Assembly: GCA_904420025.1 (NCBI GenBank) | Contig: CAJFTW010000040.1 | Span: 1 to 42,733, forward strand | Direction: 5' to 3' | DNA from: Candidatus Pseudolachnospira avium | GTDB lineage: Bacteria > Bacillota > Clostridia > Lachnospirales > Lachnospiraceae | DNA length: 42,733 bases | Part shown: piece by piece, positions 7,641 to 15,164 of the stretch | How positions within the stretch are numbered: the first letter of the stretch is position 1 | How the letters are laid out: each line of letters begins with the position of its first letter | Notes under the pieces: model-generated | Told to the model about the DNA's origin: nothing | Seen by the model: the letters and a program-made list of their open reading frames with translations, nothing else | Databases searched by the model: none | Translations under genes and position numbers: made by a program

Positions 7641-9773
7641 CTATCTCTGTATGCCATACCGTGCGCACAGACGGGAAAACTCTGCCGAATCGGTGAAGCC
7701 TGCCAGCACCTGCTCCCGACTCCAGCCGGAGGCCAGGCAGTTCATCCAGGTCTGTTTGCCGGATGTGTCGGAACTCCGGTCAAACAGAGCCCGGTAAAGG
7801 GCCTCCACAAATGCATCGTTGCTCAGCTGTTTCCTCTGAAATTCCGCGCTGAACACAAAGCCTTTTGCCACCTGTGTTCCGGTTTGGCTTCCGTTCACCA
7901 GCCAGGTCACCCAATCCAACATTCCGCTGTCATCCGGCTCCCGTCCCAGGCAGGTTCGGTACAAGCGCGCCACGAATGCTGTTACATCCGGATTCTGATC
8001 CCGGACATCGGTGGAGACCCAGCTGCCAGCCGTAATCCCATAGTTTCCGCATAAACGGCGAAACTCTGTGGAATTCAAGAAACCTTGCAGGACAAAATTT
8101 CTGGTTACGCCTGTATACAGATAATCCGTCCAAAACACGGTTTCATCGGCCCTGGGCTCCCGGTTCATCAGCACACGGTACAGCATTTCTACGTAGGAAG
8201 TATCGGAAGTATTCTTGCGTTTATATTCGGCGCTGTTGACAAATCCTTCCGCCACCTGCGCCCCGGTAAAGCTCCCATTCAACAGGCGTTTCACCCAGTC
8301 TGCCGCTTCCGCCTGGGTAGGCGTTCTCCCCAGCGCCAGCTGATACAACCGCGTCACAAACTCCGTCACCAAATTCTGCTGGGTGGCCGGCAGCTTGGCT
8401 GTGCTCTGCTCCTCCGTCCGGCCGCACCGGCTGCAGGTCCGCCGCTGCAGGCCCTGGCTGGACGTGGTGGCCTGGGTTACCGTCTGCCAGCTGCCCCAGC
8501 TGTGTCCCAGGGCCGCCGCCGTCACCTCCCGGTACTCCGCTCCGCAGGTGCAGACGTACAGCTGATACCCGTCGGACTCACAATCCGCCCCTTGGCTTTC
8601 CCCCTGCGACCAGCTGTGGACCAGGCTCTCCCCGGACCAACTGCTTGCCGGCAATGTAGGCGAGACAAACGGCGTATAGGTGGCAGCTCCGTTGAAATTC
8701 ATAAACACACCGGAAAACAGATGATTCCCGTTTACCTGTTCTGCCCCGGCCAAAAACCATTCCCGGGAGGGAGCCGCGCTTGCGGTATCGTCCCAGGTCA
8801 CATCCACCAGGTACCAGTTCCCATCCTCCAGCTGCACATAGTTCCACATGTGATCCACCACCGTGGTGCTGGCCGTGCTGCGCCCCACCGCCACCACACA
8901 GGGGATGTTCCAGCGGCCGCAGAAAATCTGAAACAGCTTGGCGTAGGCCTCACAGACCCCCTGATGATTATATGTGTCCAGCAAGGCGCCGGTGATGGTG
9001 TGGGCACTGCCCGAGGGACTTGCCGTCCCATAGGTGATCCGCTCCGCCAGCCAGTCATGGATGGCCCCCAGCACTGCGGTCCGGTCTGCGCCTTCACGCA
9101 GATGGAGGGAGATTTCCGACTCCGCCTCATCCAGGGCGGCCGACACGGCCTGCCGCTCCGCCCCAATGCCATTATAATAAGGTGTGGGAGACAGCGTCAC
9201 ACTGGCAATCACCAGTCGCTGCCCGCCATCCTCCCTTGGCTCCGTGATTCCCACGGTAAAATAGTAGGAGAGTCCCTGAATCCAATAGGAGTCCTCCATA
9301 TAGTCCTTCAGGTAAGCGTCATAAGCCCGGAGCACAGATCGCTCCGCCTCGGCCCGCATGGCCTGATAATCGGGATCCTCCCGGTATGCCCCCTGTTCCC
9401 ATTGTTCCTGGGTGTACTCCATGCCAAACAGGTACAGGCCGCTGCCGCGCAACTCCACGTTCAGCGAATCCCCCTCTTCCACTGACGCCAGCCCTGCGCT
9501 CTCCAGCGCCTGGTAAATCACTTGCTCGTTGTCACCCAGCTGATCCCCATAACAGCTGCCAAATTCCGGCGCCTCCAGGGAAAAGGCGGAAATCTGTGCC
9601 TGTACCTCTGCGCCGAATATGTCTTCCGTCTGTTCCCAGCTGCCTGCCGGTTCCGATGCCGCCAGGCTTTCCGGCTCCTCCGCCCAGGCAGTTCCCTGGG
9701 ACAGCAGCAGTCCCGCTCCCGCCAGCAGCAGCGCCAGCAAACCGTTTCGCAGCTTTTTGATCCCGTTGCTCAT
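7641..9773 (-). CDS. Secreted transglutaminase-like protein with C-terminal DUF4214 repeats
   Basis: Predicted exported protein of 710 residues. A signal peptide (KKLRNGLLALLLAGAG... AWA) ends near residue 28. A transglutaminase-like core carries the expected triad: Cys in GVCEAYA near residue 273, His in DHMWNYV near 307 and Asp in DVTWDD near 324, so it is probably an active protease or crosslinker of the cell surface. A short segment with CTCGAEY and CSRCGR (four Cys, zinc-ribbon-like) and GHSWGSW follows near 425-460. Residues from about 470 to the end are DUF4214 repeats, each with a FVxRLYxxxLGRxP...FxxSAEF pattern. I reset the start from 9851 to the ATG at 9773, directly before the signal peptide, with AGGGGAAG just upstream. 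It sits alone between the leuB promoter and the yajC terminator, so it is probably monocistronic. Its substrate is not known. Confidence 0.9.
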   Translation of the reverse strand: MSNGIKKLRNGLLALLLAGAGLLLSQGTAWAEEPESLAASEPAGSWEQTEDIFGAEVQAQISAFSLEAPEFGSCYGDQLGDNEQVIYQALESAGLASVEEGDSLNVELRGSGLYLFGMEYTQEQWEQGAYREDPDYQAMRAEAERSVLRAYDAYLKDYMEDSYWIQGLSYYFTVGITEPREDGGQRLVIASVTLSPTPYYNGIGAERQAVSAALDEAESEISLHLREGADRTAVLGAIHDWLAERITYGTASPSGSAHTITGALLDTYNHQGVCEAYAKLFQIFCGRWNIPCVVAVGRSTASTTVVDHMWNYVQLEDGNWYLVDVTWDDTASAAPSREWFLAGAEQVNGNHLFSGVFMNFNGAATYTPFVSPTLPASSWSGESLVHSWSQGESQGADCESDGYQLYVCTCGAEYREVTAAALGHSWGSWQTVTQATTSSQGLQRRTCSRCGRTEEQSTAKLPATQQNLVTEFVTRLYQLALGRTPTQAEAADWVKRLLNGSFTGAQVAEGFVNSAEYKRKNTSDTSYVEMLYRVLMNREPRADETVFWTDYLYTGVTRNFVLQGFLNSTEFRRLCGNYGITAGSWVSTDVRDQNPDVTAFVARLYRTCLGREPDDSGMLDWVTWLVNGSQTGTQVAKGFVFSAEFQRKQLSNDAFVEALYRALFDRSSDTSGKQTWMNCLASGWSREQVLAGFTDSAEFSRLCARYGIQR

Positions 9774-9853
9774 TGCTTCCCCTTTTCTATGGATGAATTC
9801 CGTTGATCCCAAGGATACCGTCTCCCCCGTGTCAAACGCTCCCGGTATCATCT

Positions 9854-9893
9854 AAAAAAGTATCGGAAAATGCCGTTCCGCATTTTCCGATAC
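9854..9893 (-). terminator. Intrinsic terminator after yajC
   Basis: A perfect 14-bp stem (GTATCGGAAAATGC and its complement, 9860-9873 with 9880-9893) with a 6-nt loop is followed on the minus strand by TTTTTT. It ends the tgt-yajC unit and separates it from the transglutaminase gene. Confidence 0.93.
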
Positions 9894-9927
9894 GCTTGCA
9901 TCCCTATTGCAGCCTGCTCTCGGCAGC

Positions 9928-10233
9928 TTACTCGCCGGAGCCTGGCTTTTCAATCTGGACGATGGCTTCCTTCTGCATGGGGATCCGGCAGTTCTTGTTG
10001 CTGCCAAACTCCACAATCACCGTGTCGTCCGTAATATCAATGATCACGCCGTAAAACCCGCTGGTGGTCAGTACACTGTCCCCGATCGCCATGCTGGCCA
10101 TCAGCTCTGCCTGTTTCTGCTTCTGCTTTTTCTGCGGACGAATCATCAGGAAGTACATCATGGCCACAATGGCGATAATGTAAACGATCATAATTCCCGC
10201 ACTCATACCACCGCTAGCTGTCAAAAAACTCAT
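9928..10233 (-). CDS. yajC: Preprotein translocase accessory subunit YajC
   Basis: Small membrane protein that associates with the SecDF-SecYEG translocase. One transmembrane helix (MIVYIIAIVAMMYFLMI, about residues 14-31) is followed by the hallmark RPQKKQKQKQAELMASMAIGD and a small beta domain (VLTTSGFYGVIIDITDDTVIVEF). The 101-residue length is typical. ATG at 10233 is preceded by AGGAGG 7 nt upstream. It follows tgt, a gene order seen widely in bacteria, and is closed by a strong terminator. Confidence 0.96.
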   Translation of the reverse strand: MSFLTASGGMSAGIMIVYIIAIVAMMYFLMIRPQKKQKQKQAELMASMAIGDSVLTTSGFYGVIIDITDDTVIVEFGSNKNCRIPMQKEAIVQIEKPGSGE

Positions 10234-10263
10234 AATTTCTCCTCCTAGGGAATGTTTCTATAT

Positions 10264-10284
10264 TGTCAAGCATCTGCTTTGACA
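10264..10284. repeat. Imperfect inverted repeat between tgt and yajC
   Basis: TGTCA and AGCA arms pair with TGCT and TGACA around a 2-bp centre, with one bulged base, in the 81-bp tgt-yajC gap. The TTGACA in one arm has no -10 partner at the right distance. It may be an mRNA hairpin or an operator, or may have no role. Confidence 0.25.
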
Positions 10285-10314
10285 TTCCTGTTCTCCAGTG
10301 CACACGGAGGGCGG

Positions 10315-11451
10315 CTAATCCGCCGGAACACCGGTGACACCCGCCAGCTTCCGCGCCTTGTAGGCCGGCCAGGTATCCGTGTCCAGGGCCTCCCGGATCT
10401 CCTCCATCATCCGATTGTAAAAATACAGGTTGTGAAGTACGCAGAACCGCAGGCCCAAAATCTCACCGGCCTTCAGCAGGTGCCGAATGTAGGCCCGGCT
10501 GTACCGCTGGCACACCGGACAGCCGCAGCCCTCCTCAATGGGCCGGTCATCCAGTTCATACCGGGCATTGAGCAGGTTCCGCTTCCCCTGGTTGGTATAT
10601 ACATGGCCGTGACGGCCGTTGCGGCTGGGATAGACACAGTCAAAGAAATCCACGCCCCGGTCCACCGCCTCCAGGATGTTGGCGGGCGTTCCCACCCCCA
10701 TCAGGTAAACCGGCTTGTCCTCCGGCAGATGCGGCACCGTTTCCTCCAAAATTCGATACATCTCCGCATGGGTTTCCCCCACTGCCAGGCCGCCCAGGGC
10801 GTATCCGTCCAAATCCAGCTCCGTAATCCGCTTGGCCTGCTCAATCCGGATATCCGCAAAGGTCCCTCCCTGATTGATGCCAAACAGCATCTGATGGGGA
10901 TTGATGGTATCCGGCAGCGCATTCAGCCGCTCCATCTCCGCCTTGCAGCGGACCAGCCAGCGGGTGGTCCGATCCACACTGTTCTGCATATACTCCCGGG
11001 TAGCCGGGTACGGCGGACATTCGTCAAAAGCCATGGCAATGGTAGACGCCAGATGGGACTGGATCCGCATACTCTCCTCCGGCCCCATAAAAATCTTCCG
11101 CCCGTCCACGTGAGAGTGAAAATACACCCCCTCCTCCCGGATCTTCCGCAGGCCGGTGAGGGAAAACACCTGAAAGCCCCCGGAATCCGTAAGGATGGGC
11201 CTGTCCCAGGCCATAAACTTGTGCAGGCCCCCCAGCTTCCAAATCACCTCATCCCCCGGACGGACATGAAGGTGATAGGTATTGGACAGCTCCACCTGGG
11301 TTCCAATCATCCGCAGGTCCTGCGCAGAAACGCCGCCCTTGATGGCGGCGGCCGTTCCCACATTCATAAATACAGGCGTCTCAATGATCCCGTGGACCGT
11401 CTCCAGACGCCCCCTTTTGGCATTTCCACATTTCTTCAGCAAAGTGTACAT
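10315..11451 (-). CDS. tgt: tRNA-guanine transglycosylase
   Basis: Exchanges guanine 34 of certain tRNAs for the queuosine precursor preQ1. Motifs seen: the active-site region DSGGFQVFSL, the substrate loop GGLAVGE, the catalytic Asp in DFFDCVYPSRNGRHGHVYT, and the zinc site CGCPVC...H. The segment DCVYPSRNGRHG differs from the usual DCVLPTRIARNG, but the catalytic Asp is retained. The track start at 11886 gives a non-homologous tail; alignment from memory with B. subtilis Tgt supports the ATG at 11451 (378 aa). That ATG has no Shine-Dalgarno sequence, and its A is where transcription should begin from the promoter at 11458-11486, so the mRNA appears leaderless. Downstream is yajC. Confidence 0.93.
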   Translation of the reverse strand: MYTLLKKCGNAKRGRLETVHGIIETPVFMNVGTAAAIKGGVSAQDLRMIGTQVELSNTYHLHVRPGDEVIWKLGGLHKFMAWDRPILTDSGGFQVFSLTGLRKIREEGVYFHSHVDGRKIFMGPEESMRIQSHLASTIAMAFDECPPYPATREYMQNSVDRTTRWLVRCKAEMERLNALPDTINPHQMLFGINQGGTFADIRIEQAKRITELDLDGYALGGLAVGETHAEMYRILEETVPHLPEDKPVYLMGVGTPANILEAVDRGVDFFDCVYPSRNGRHGHVYTNQGKRNLLNARYELDDRPIEEGCGCPVCQRYSRAYIRHLLKAGEILGLRFCVLHNLYFYNRMMEEIREALDTDTWPAYKARKLAGVTGVPAD

Positions 11452-11457
11452 AAACGT

Positions 11458-11486
11458 AGTATAGCGGAGAAAAGCATCTTTTGCAA
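11458..11486 (-). promoter_or_regulatory. Sigma-A promoter of tgt, placed for leaderless transcription
   Basis: TTGCAA (11481-11486) and TATACT (11458-11463) with a 17-nt spacer on the minus strand. Only 6 nt lie between the -10 box and the tgt ATG, so the expected +1 is the A of the start codon. Confidence 0.65.
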
Positions 11487-11504
11487 GTGGTTCGCCAAAA
11501 TTTT

Positions 11505-11855
11505 TCAGGAAAGCATACCGCCCAGCATACCTCCCGCCAGGCAAATCCCGCAGGCTGCCGCCATCTCCGCCAGATTTCCGCTCCATCCGCCGGTGGTGGC
11601 GCCGGAGATCACAAACAGGATCAGAAAGTACACCAGACCCATCAGCATCCCCCAGAGGAAACGGCGGCTGCGCAGCTTTTTTCCCACCAGGAAGCCGCCC
11701 GCCAGGGAGGAAAGGCCGTACACCGCCCACACGCCCATCTGCAAAACCGAATTGCTCCAGCGGAACTGATACAGCCCCCAGCTTAACAGAAGCAAAAGGA
11801 TTCCCGTGACCAATCCGCTGACCAGAATTCCCAGCCCATATACCTTCACCTTCAT
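11505..11855 (-). CDS. TIGR04086 family membrane protein
   Basis: Predicted membrane protein of 116 residues with four hydrophobic segments (roughly residues 5-27, 37-57, 64-85 and 95-115), charged only in short loops such as GKKLRSRR. Size, topology and location next to tgt and yajC match the TIGR04086 family of Firmicutes; its function is unknown. The track start at 11903 is too early: the ATG at 11855 has GGAGG 5 nt upstream. It lies 53 bp before tgt on the same strand and may be cotranscribed with it, since no terminator is visible between. The weak pair TTGTCA-16-ATTAAT upstream is its only promoter candidate and would overlap the -35 of the divergent promoter. In related genomes this family often neighbours the SCIFF peptide genes; none is seen here. 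Confidence 0.85.
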   Translation of the reverse strand: MKVKVYGLGILVSGLVTGILLLLLSWGLYQFRWSNSVLQMGVWAVYGLSSLAGGFLVGKKLRSRRFLWGMLMGLVYFLILFVISGATTGGWSGNLAEMAAACGICLAGGMLGGMLS

Positions 11856-11922
11856 ATTGTCCTCCTCCCGCCTGGGGCGCACCCAAGCAGTATTTCCTTC
11901 CATTAATATATGTGGCCGGAAC

Positions 11923-11951
11923 TTGACAATAGTCCTGCCTTATTGTAGAAT
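11923..11951 (+). promoter_or_regulatory. Sigma-A promoter of the CNNM/CBS-fructokinase-manA operon
   Basis: Perfect TTGACA (11923-11928), 17-nt spacer, TAGAAT (11946-11951, five of six). The predicted start near 11958 gives a leader of about 50 nt before the TTG start at 12009. Confidence 0.8.
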
Positions 11952-11993
11952 TTCTTCAGATTGCAAGGGCCGGAAAAAGGCCAATTATCCGAC

Positions 11994-12000
11994 AGGAGTG
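11994..12000 (+). promoter_or_regulatory. Ribosome binding site that fixes a TTG start
   Basis: AGGAGTG 8 nt before the TTG at 12009. The track start, TTG at 11961, has no comparable site and would lie at the very 5' end of the transcript. Confidence 0.65.
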
Positions 12001-12008
12001 ATACTGTT

Positions 12009-13316
12009 TTGGATCCAAGTGACGGCATACTGCTGCTGATAATCCTGTTTTTGATCATTCTTTCCTCTTTCTTTTCCGCCTCCGAGACGGCGCTGACCAC
12101 CGTAAGCCGCCATCGCCTGCGGGCGCTGGCAGAGGAGGGAAACACCCGGGCTGCCTTGGCCCTGCAGACGCTGGAGGATGCAGACAAAATGCTCTCCGCC
12201 ATCTTTATTGGCGATACCATTGCGAATCTCTGCGCAGCTGCCCTGACCACGGTGCTTGCCGCCGGTATGGGAGGCTGGGCGATGGCTGCCGCTGTCGCGG
12301 TTTTGATTGTCCTGATTTTGGTTTTCGGGGAGCTTTCGCCCAAGGCCATGGCCTCTGTGCAGGCTGAGCGGCTGGTACTCCGGAATATCCGGGCCATCCA
12401 CCTGCTCATACGTTTGCTGACTCCCCTGATCTTCTGCCTGCAGTGCCTGGCACGGCTGCACCTGTGGCTTCTGCGGGTAGACCTTTCCCAAAAACCGGAT
12501 TCGGTCACGGAGGATCAACTGCGCTCCCTGGTGGAGGAAAGCCATGAGGAGGGCGTCCTGGAGTCTGAGGAGAAGGATATGATCAACAACGTCTTTGATC
12601 TGGGGGAATCCCAGGCCAAAGATGTGATGGTACCGCGGGTCAGCGTGGTCTGCCTGGGCCTGGAAGCCTCCTACCAGGAGGTTTTGGAGGTATTCCAGCG
12701 GGAACGCTTCACCCGCATTCCCATCTATGAGGAGGATCCGGACAACATTGTTGGTATTTTGAATATGAAGGATCTGCTTCTGCACCAGACCGGAAGCCCC
12801 TTCCGGATAAAGGACTATCTGCGGGAAGCCTATTTCACCCACGAATTCAAAAATACGTATCAGCTGTTCCACGAGATGCGCCAGGCCTCGGTGACCATGG
12901 CCATTGTGTTGGATGAGTACGGCTACATGGCCGGGCTGATCACCATGGAGGATATGGTGGAGGAGATTGTGGGGGACATCCGGGATGAATTTGACCAGGA
13001 GGAGCTGGAACACCTGCAAAAGATTCAGGATGGGGAATATCTGGTGGAAGGTTCCTTCCGGCTGGACAATCTGAACGATGAAATTGGCATACATCTGGAA
13101 AATGAAGACTACGATTCCATCGGCGGTTATCTGCTGGGCCTTCTGGGCCACTTCCCGCAAAAAGGGGAGGAAGCCACCGACACAGAGGGGTACCGGCTGA
13201 TCGCCGAGAAGGTATACCGCAACCGGATTGAAAAGGTCCGGCTGATCTTCCCTCCCGGCGCCCGGGAAAAAGAAAAAACGCCCCTCCCATCCCAGGGGGA
13301 AAAGGAGGCAACATGA
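12009..13316 (+). CDS. CNNM/CorC-HlyC family membrane protein (DUF21, CBS pair)
   Basis: Predicted integral membrane protein of 435 residues. It begins with DPSDGILLLIILFLIILSSFF and the conserved FSASETAL of the DUF21 (CNNM) domain, which has about four membrane segments over residues 1-175. A CBS pair follows (KDVMVPRVSVV... to ...GLITMEDMVEEIVGDIRDEF, about 195-335), then the C-terminal CorC_HlyC domain (YLVEGSFRLDNLNDEIG... DYDSIGGYLLG). Characterised relatives act in magnesium or cobalt efflux; the haemolysin label of this family is misleading. The start is TTG at 12009, chosen by its ribosome binding site. The stop overlaps the next gene (ATGA), so fructokinase and this gene are translated from one mRNA. 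The link between ion transport and sugar phosphorylation is not obvious. Confidence 0.9.
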   Translation: MDPSDGILLLIILFLIILSSFFSASETALTTVSRHRLRALAEEGNTRAALALQTLEDADKMLSAIFIGDTIANLCAAALTTVLAAGMGGWAMAAAVAVLIVLILVFGELSPKAMASVQAERLVLRNIRAIHLLIRLLTPLIFCLQCLARLHLWLLRVDLSQKPDSVTEDQLRSLVEESHEEGVLESEEKDMINNVFDLGESQAKDVMVPRVSVVCLGLEASYQEVLEVFQRERFTRIPIYEEDPDNIVGILNMKDLLLHQTGSPFRIKDYLREAYFTHEFKNTYQLFHEMRQASVTMAIVLDEYGYMAGLITMEDMVEEIVGDIRDEFDQEELEHLQKIQDGEYLVEGSFRLDNLNDEIGIHLENEDYDSIGGYLLGLLGHFPQKGEEATDTEGYRLIAEKVYRNRIEKVRLIFPPGAREKEKTPLPSQGEKEAT

Positions 13317-14188
13317 AAATTGGAGCACTGGAAGCCGGCGGCACCAAGATGGTCTGCGCCGCCGGGGATGAATACGGCCGGGTAACCGCAGAGCGCCAGT
13401 TTCCCACGGAGACACCGGAAACCACACTGCCGCAGATCCTGGCCTTCTTTCAGGAACAAGGCATAGAGGCTCTGGGGATCGGCTGTTTTGGGCCGGTGGA
13501 TCTGCGCAAAGATTCTCCCTCTTACGGTTCCATCACCTCCACCCCCAAGCGGGACTGGCAGAACTGCCGGATTGTCCCCTATTTTCAGGAGGCGCTCACG
13601 ATTCCGGTGGGCTTTGACACGGATGTCAATGCTTCCATGCTGGGGGAGTTATTTTTTGGCGCAGCCAAAGGCCTCACCGACTGCCTGTATCTGACCGTGG
13701 GAACCGGCATTGGCGCCGGCATTCTCTCCGGCGGCCAGCTGGTCCACGGCCTGCTGCACCCGGAGGCCGGCCACGTTTTGGTACAGAAACGCCCGGAGGA
13801 TCCCTATACCGGCCACTGCCCCTACCACCCCTCCTGCCTGGAAGGGCTGGCCAGCGGCCCTGCGCTGGAAGACCGGTGGGGAAAACCGGCGGCAGCGCTT
13901 CCGCCGGACCACCCGGCCTGGATCTGGGAGGCCGACTATCTGGGGCAGGCGCTGACCGGCTATATTTTTACCCTGTCCCCCCAGCGGATGATTCTGGGCG
14001 GCGGGGTCATGAACCAGCCGCAGCTGTTCCCGCTGATCCGCCAGCGGGTAAAGGAGCTGCTGGGCGGCTACCTGCAGGCAAAGGAGCTGGAAAATCTGGA
14101 TACATTTATTGTGCCGCCGGCCTGCGGCGGGCGCCAGGGAATCCTGGGCTGCCTGCGGCTGGGCTATGGGGCCAGACAGGAAGGTTAA
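13313..14188 (+). CDS. ROK family fructokinase
   Basis: Probably phosphorylates fructose to fructose-6-phosphate with ATP. The N-terminal phosphate-binding motif GALEAGGTKMVCA, the TVGTGIGAG motif and the zinc-binding ROK signature HPEAGH...CPYHPSCLEGLASGPAL are present; this last form is typical of the ScrK/GmuE-type fructokinases. At 291 residues it has the usual size. ATG at 13313 follows AAGGAGG and overlaps the upstream stop by 4 bp. Downstream manA interconverts fructose-6-phosphate and mannose-6-phosphate, so the pair can send fructose into mannose-derived nucleotide sugars. Specificity for fructose over mannose or glucose is inferred from motifs. Confidence 0.88.
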   Translation: MKIGALEAGGTKMVCAAGDEYGRVTAERQFPTETPETTLPQILAFFQEQGIEALGIGCFGPVDLRKDSPSYGSITSTPKRDWQNCRIVPYFQEALTIPVGFDTDVNASMLGELFFGAAKGLTDCLYLTVGTGIGAGILSGGQLVHGLLHPEAGHVLVQKRPEDPYTGHCPYHPSCLEGLASGPALEDRWGKPAAALPPDHPAWIWEADYLGQALTGYIFTLSPQRMILGGGVMNQPQLFPLIRQRVKELLGGYLQAKELENLDTFIVPPACGGRQGILGCLRLGYGARQEG

Positions 14189-14195
14189 CACGGAT

Positions 14196-15113
14196 ATGGA
14201 ACACTATTTGAAGCTTCGGCCCGTGGAAAAGACCCCTATATGGGGGCGGGAGCTGTGGGTGATTGCCGCCCACGAGCACGGAGATTCCGAAATTTTAAAC
14301 GGAGCCTGGAAGGGAAAGACCCTCCGCTGGCTCTGGGATAACCACCGGGAATACTTTGGCAATATGCAGGGGAAACGCTTCCCCCTTTTGATCAAGGAAA
14401 TCACGGCGGAGGCAGACCTGAGCATTCAGGTGCATCCGGATAACGCTTACGCCTGCGCCCACGAAAACGGCGCCTCCGGAAAAAATGAGTGCTGGTACAT
14501 TCTGGGGGCCCGGGAGGGCGCCAGCCTGATCATGGGACACAATGCCCGCAGCCGCCAGGAGGCGGAGGAGATGATCCGGGAGGGCCGCTGGCAGGATTTT
14601 CTCCGGCAGGTTCTGGTGAAACCCGGCGATTTCTTCCAGATTGACGCCGGCTGTATCCATTCCATCAAGGGGGGCATCCGCCTGCTGGAGATCCAGCAGA
14701 ACAGCGACATCACCTACCGGCTGTACGATTATGGGCGGCTGGACAAGGATGGAAAGCCTCGGCAGTTGCATGTGGAAAAGAGCCTGGACGTGATCACCTA
14801 CCCGGCCCGGGAGCCGGAACCAACCCCCGCTGCTCCGGCAGGCAGCTGCGCACAACCGCTGATCCACACCCCCTATTATCAGGTGGAGAAGCTGGCGCTG
14901 AAGGGCGAGGCATACCGGCTGCCCCAGGACCGGCCTTTCCTCTGCCTTTCTGTGCTGGAGGGGGCTGTAGTGCTGACGGAGAAGGGGACGGCGGGAGAGG
15001 CTGTTCCGGCAGAAGGGGAGAAGCTGGAAGCCGGGACGCATCTGTTGATTCCGCCCCAGGGAGACACGCTGTATCTGCGGGGGAGCGGGACGGTGCTGGT
15101 GTCCTCGCCGTGA
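14196..15113 (+). CDS. manA: Mannose-6-phosphate isomerase, type I
   Basis: Zinc cupin enzyme interconverting fructose-6-phosphate and mannose-6-phosphate. Zinc-ligand motifs are visible: QVHPDNAYA near residues 80-90, KNECWYIL, and AGCIHSIKGGI near 155-165. The length of 305 residues fits the short Firmicutes form. The track start at 14109 lies inside the fructokinase gene; ATG at 14196 (MEHYLKLRP) is preferred, with AGGAAGG about 11 nt upstream, a rather long spacing. It supplies mannose-6-phosphate, which the manC-gmd-rmd set at 28-31 kb would need after a phosphomannomutase acts; that gene is not in the window. A weak hairpin with GGCAG/CTGCC arms follows the stop. Confidence 0.92.
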   Translation: MEHYLKLRPVEKTPIWGRELWVIAAHEHGDSEILNGAWKGKTLRWLWDNHREYFGNMQGKRFPLLIKEITAEADLSIQVHPDNAYACAHENGASGKNECWYILGAREGASLIMGHNARSRQEAEEMIREGRWQDFLRQVLVKPGDFFQIDAGCIHSIKGGIRLLEIQQNSDITYRLYDYGRLDKDGKPRQLHVEKSLDVITYPAREPEPTPAAPAGSCAQPLIHTPYYQVEKLALKGEAYRLPQDRPFLCLSVLEGAVVLTEKGTAGEAVPAEGEKLEAGTHLLIPPQGDTLYLRGSGTVLVSSP

Positions 15114-15164
15114 GGCGGCAGCACTTCTGCCCTTTCATCCAAAACAAAAAAGCGAGGTTAGACA

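Noticed and set aside
9812-9835. TTGACA followed by TATCCT upstream of the transglutaminase gene
   Set aside because: Spacer of only 12 nt; not a usable sigma-A promoter. The true promoter was not identified.
11452-11886. N-terminal extension of tgt in the ORF track
   Set aside because: The extension lies in another frame of the TIGR04086 gene, is unlike any Tgt, and spans a promoter.
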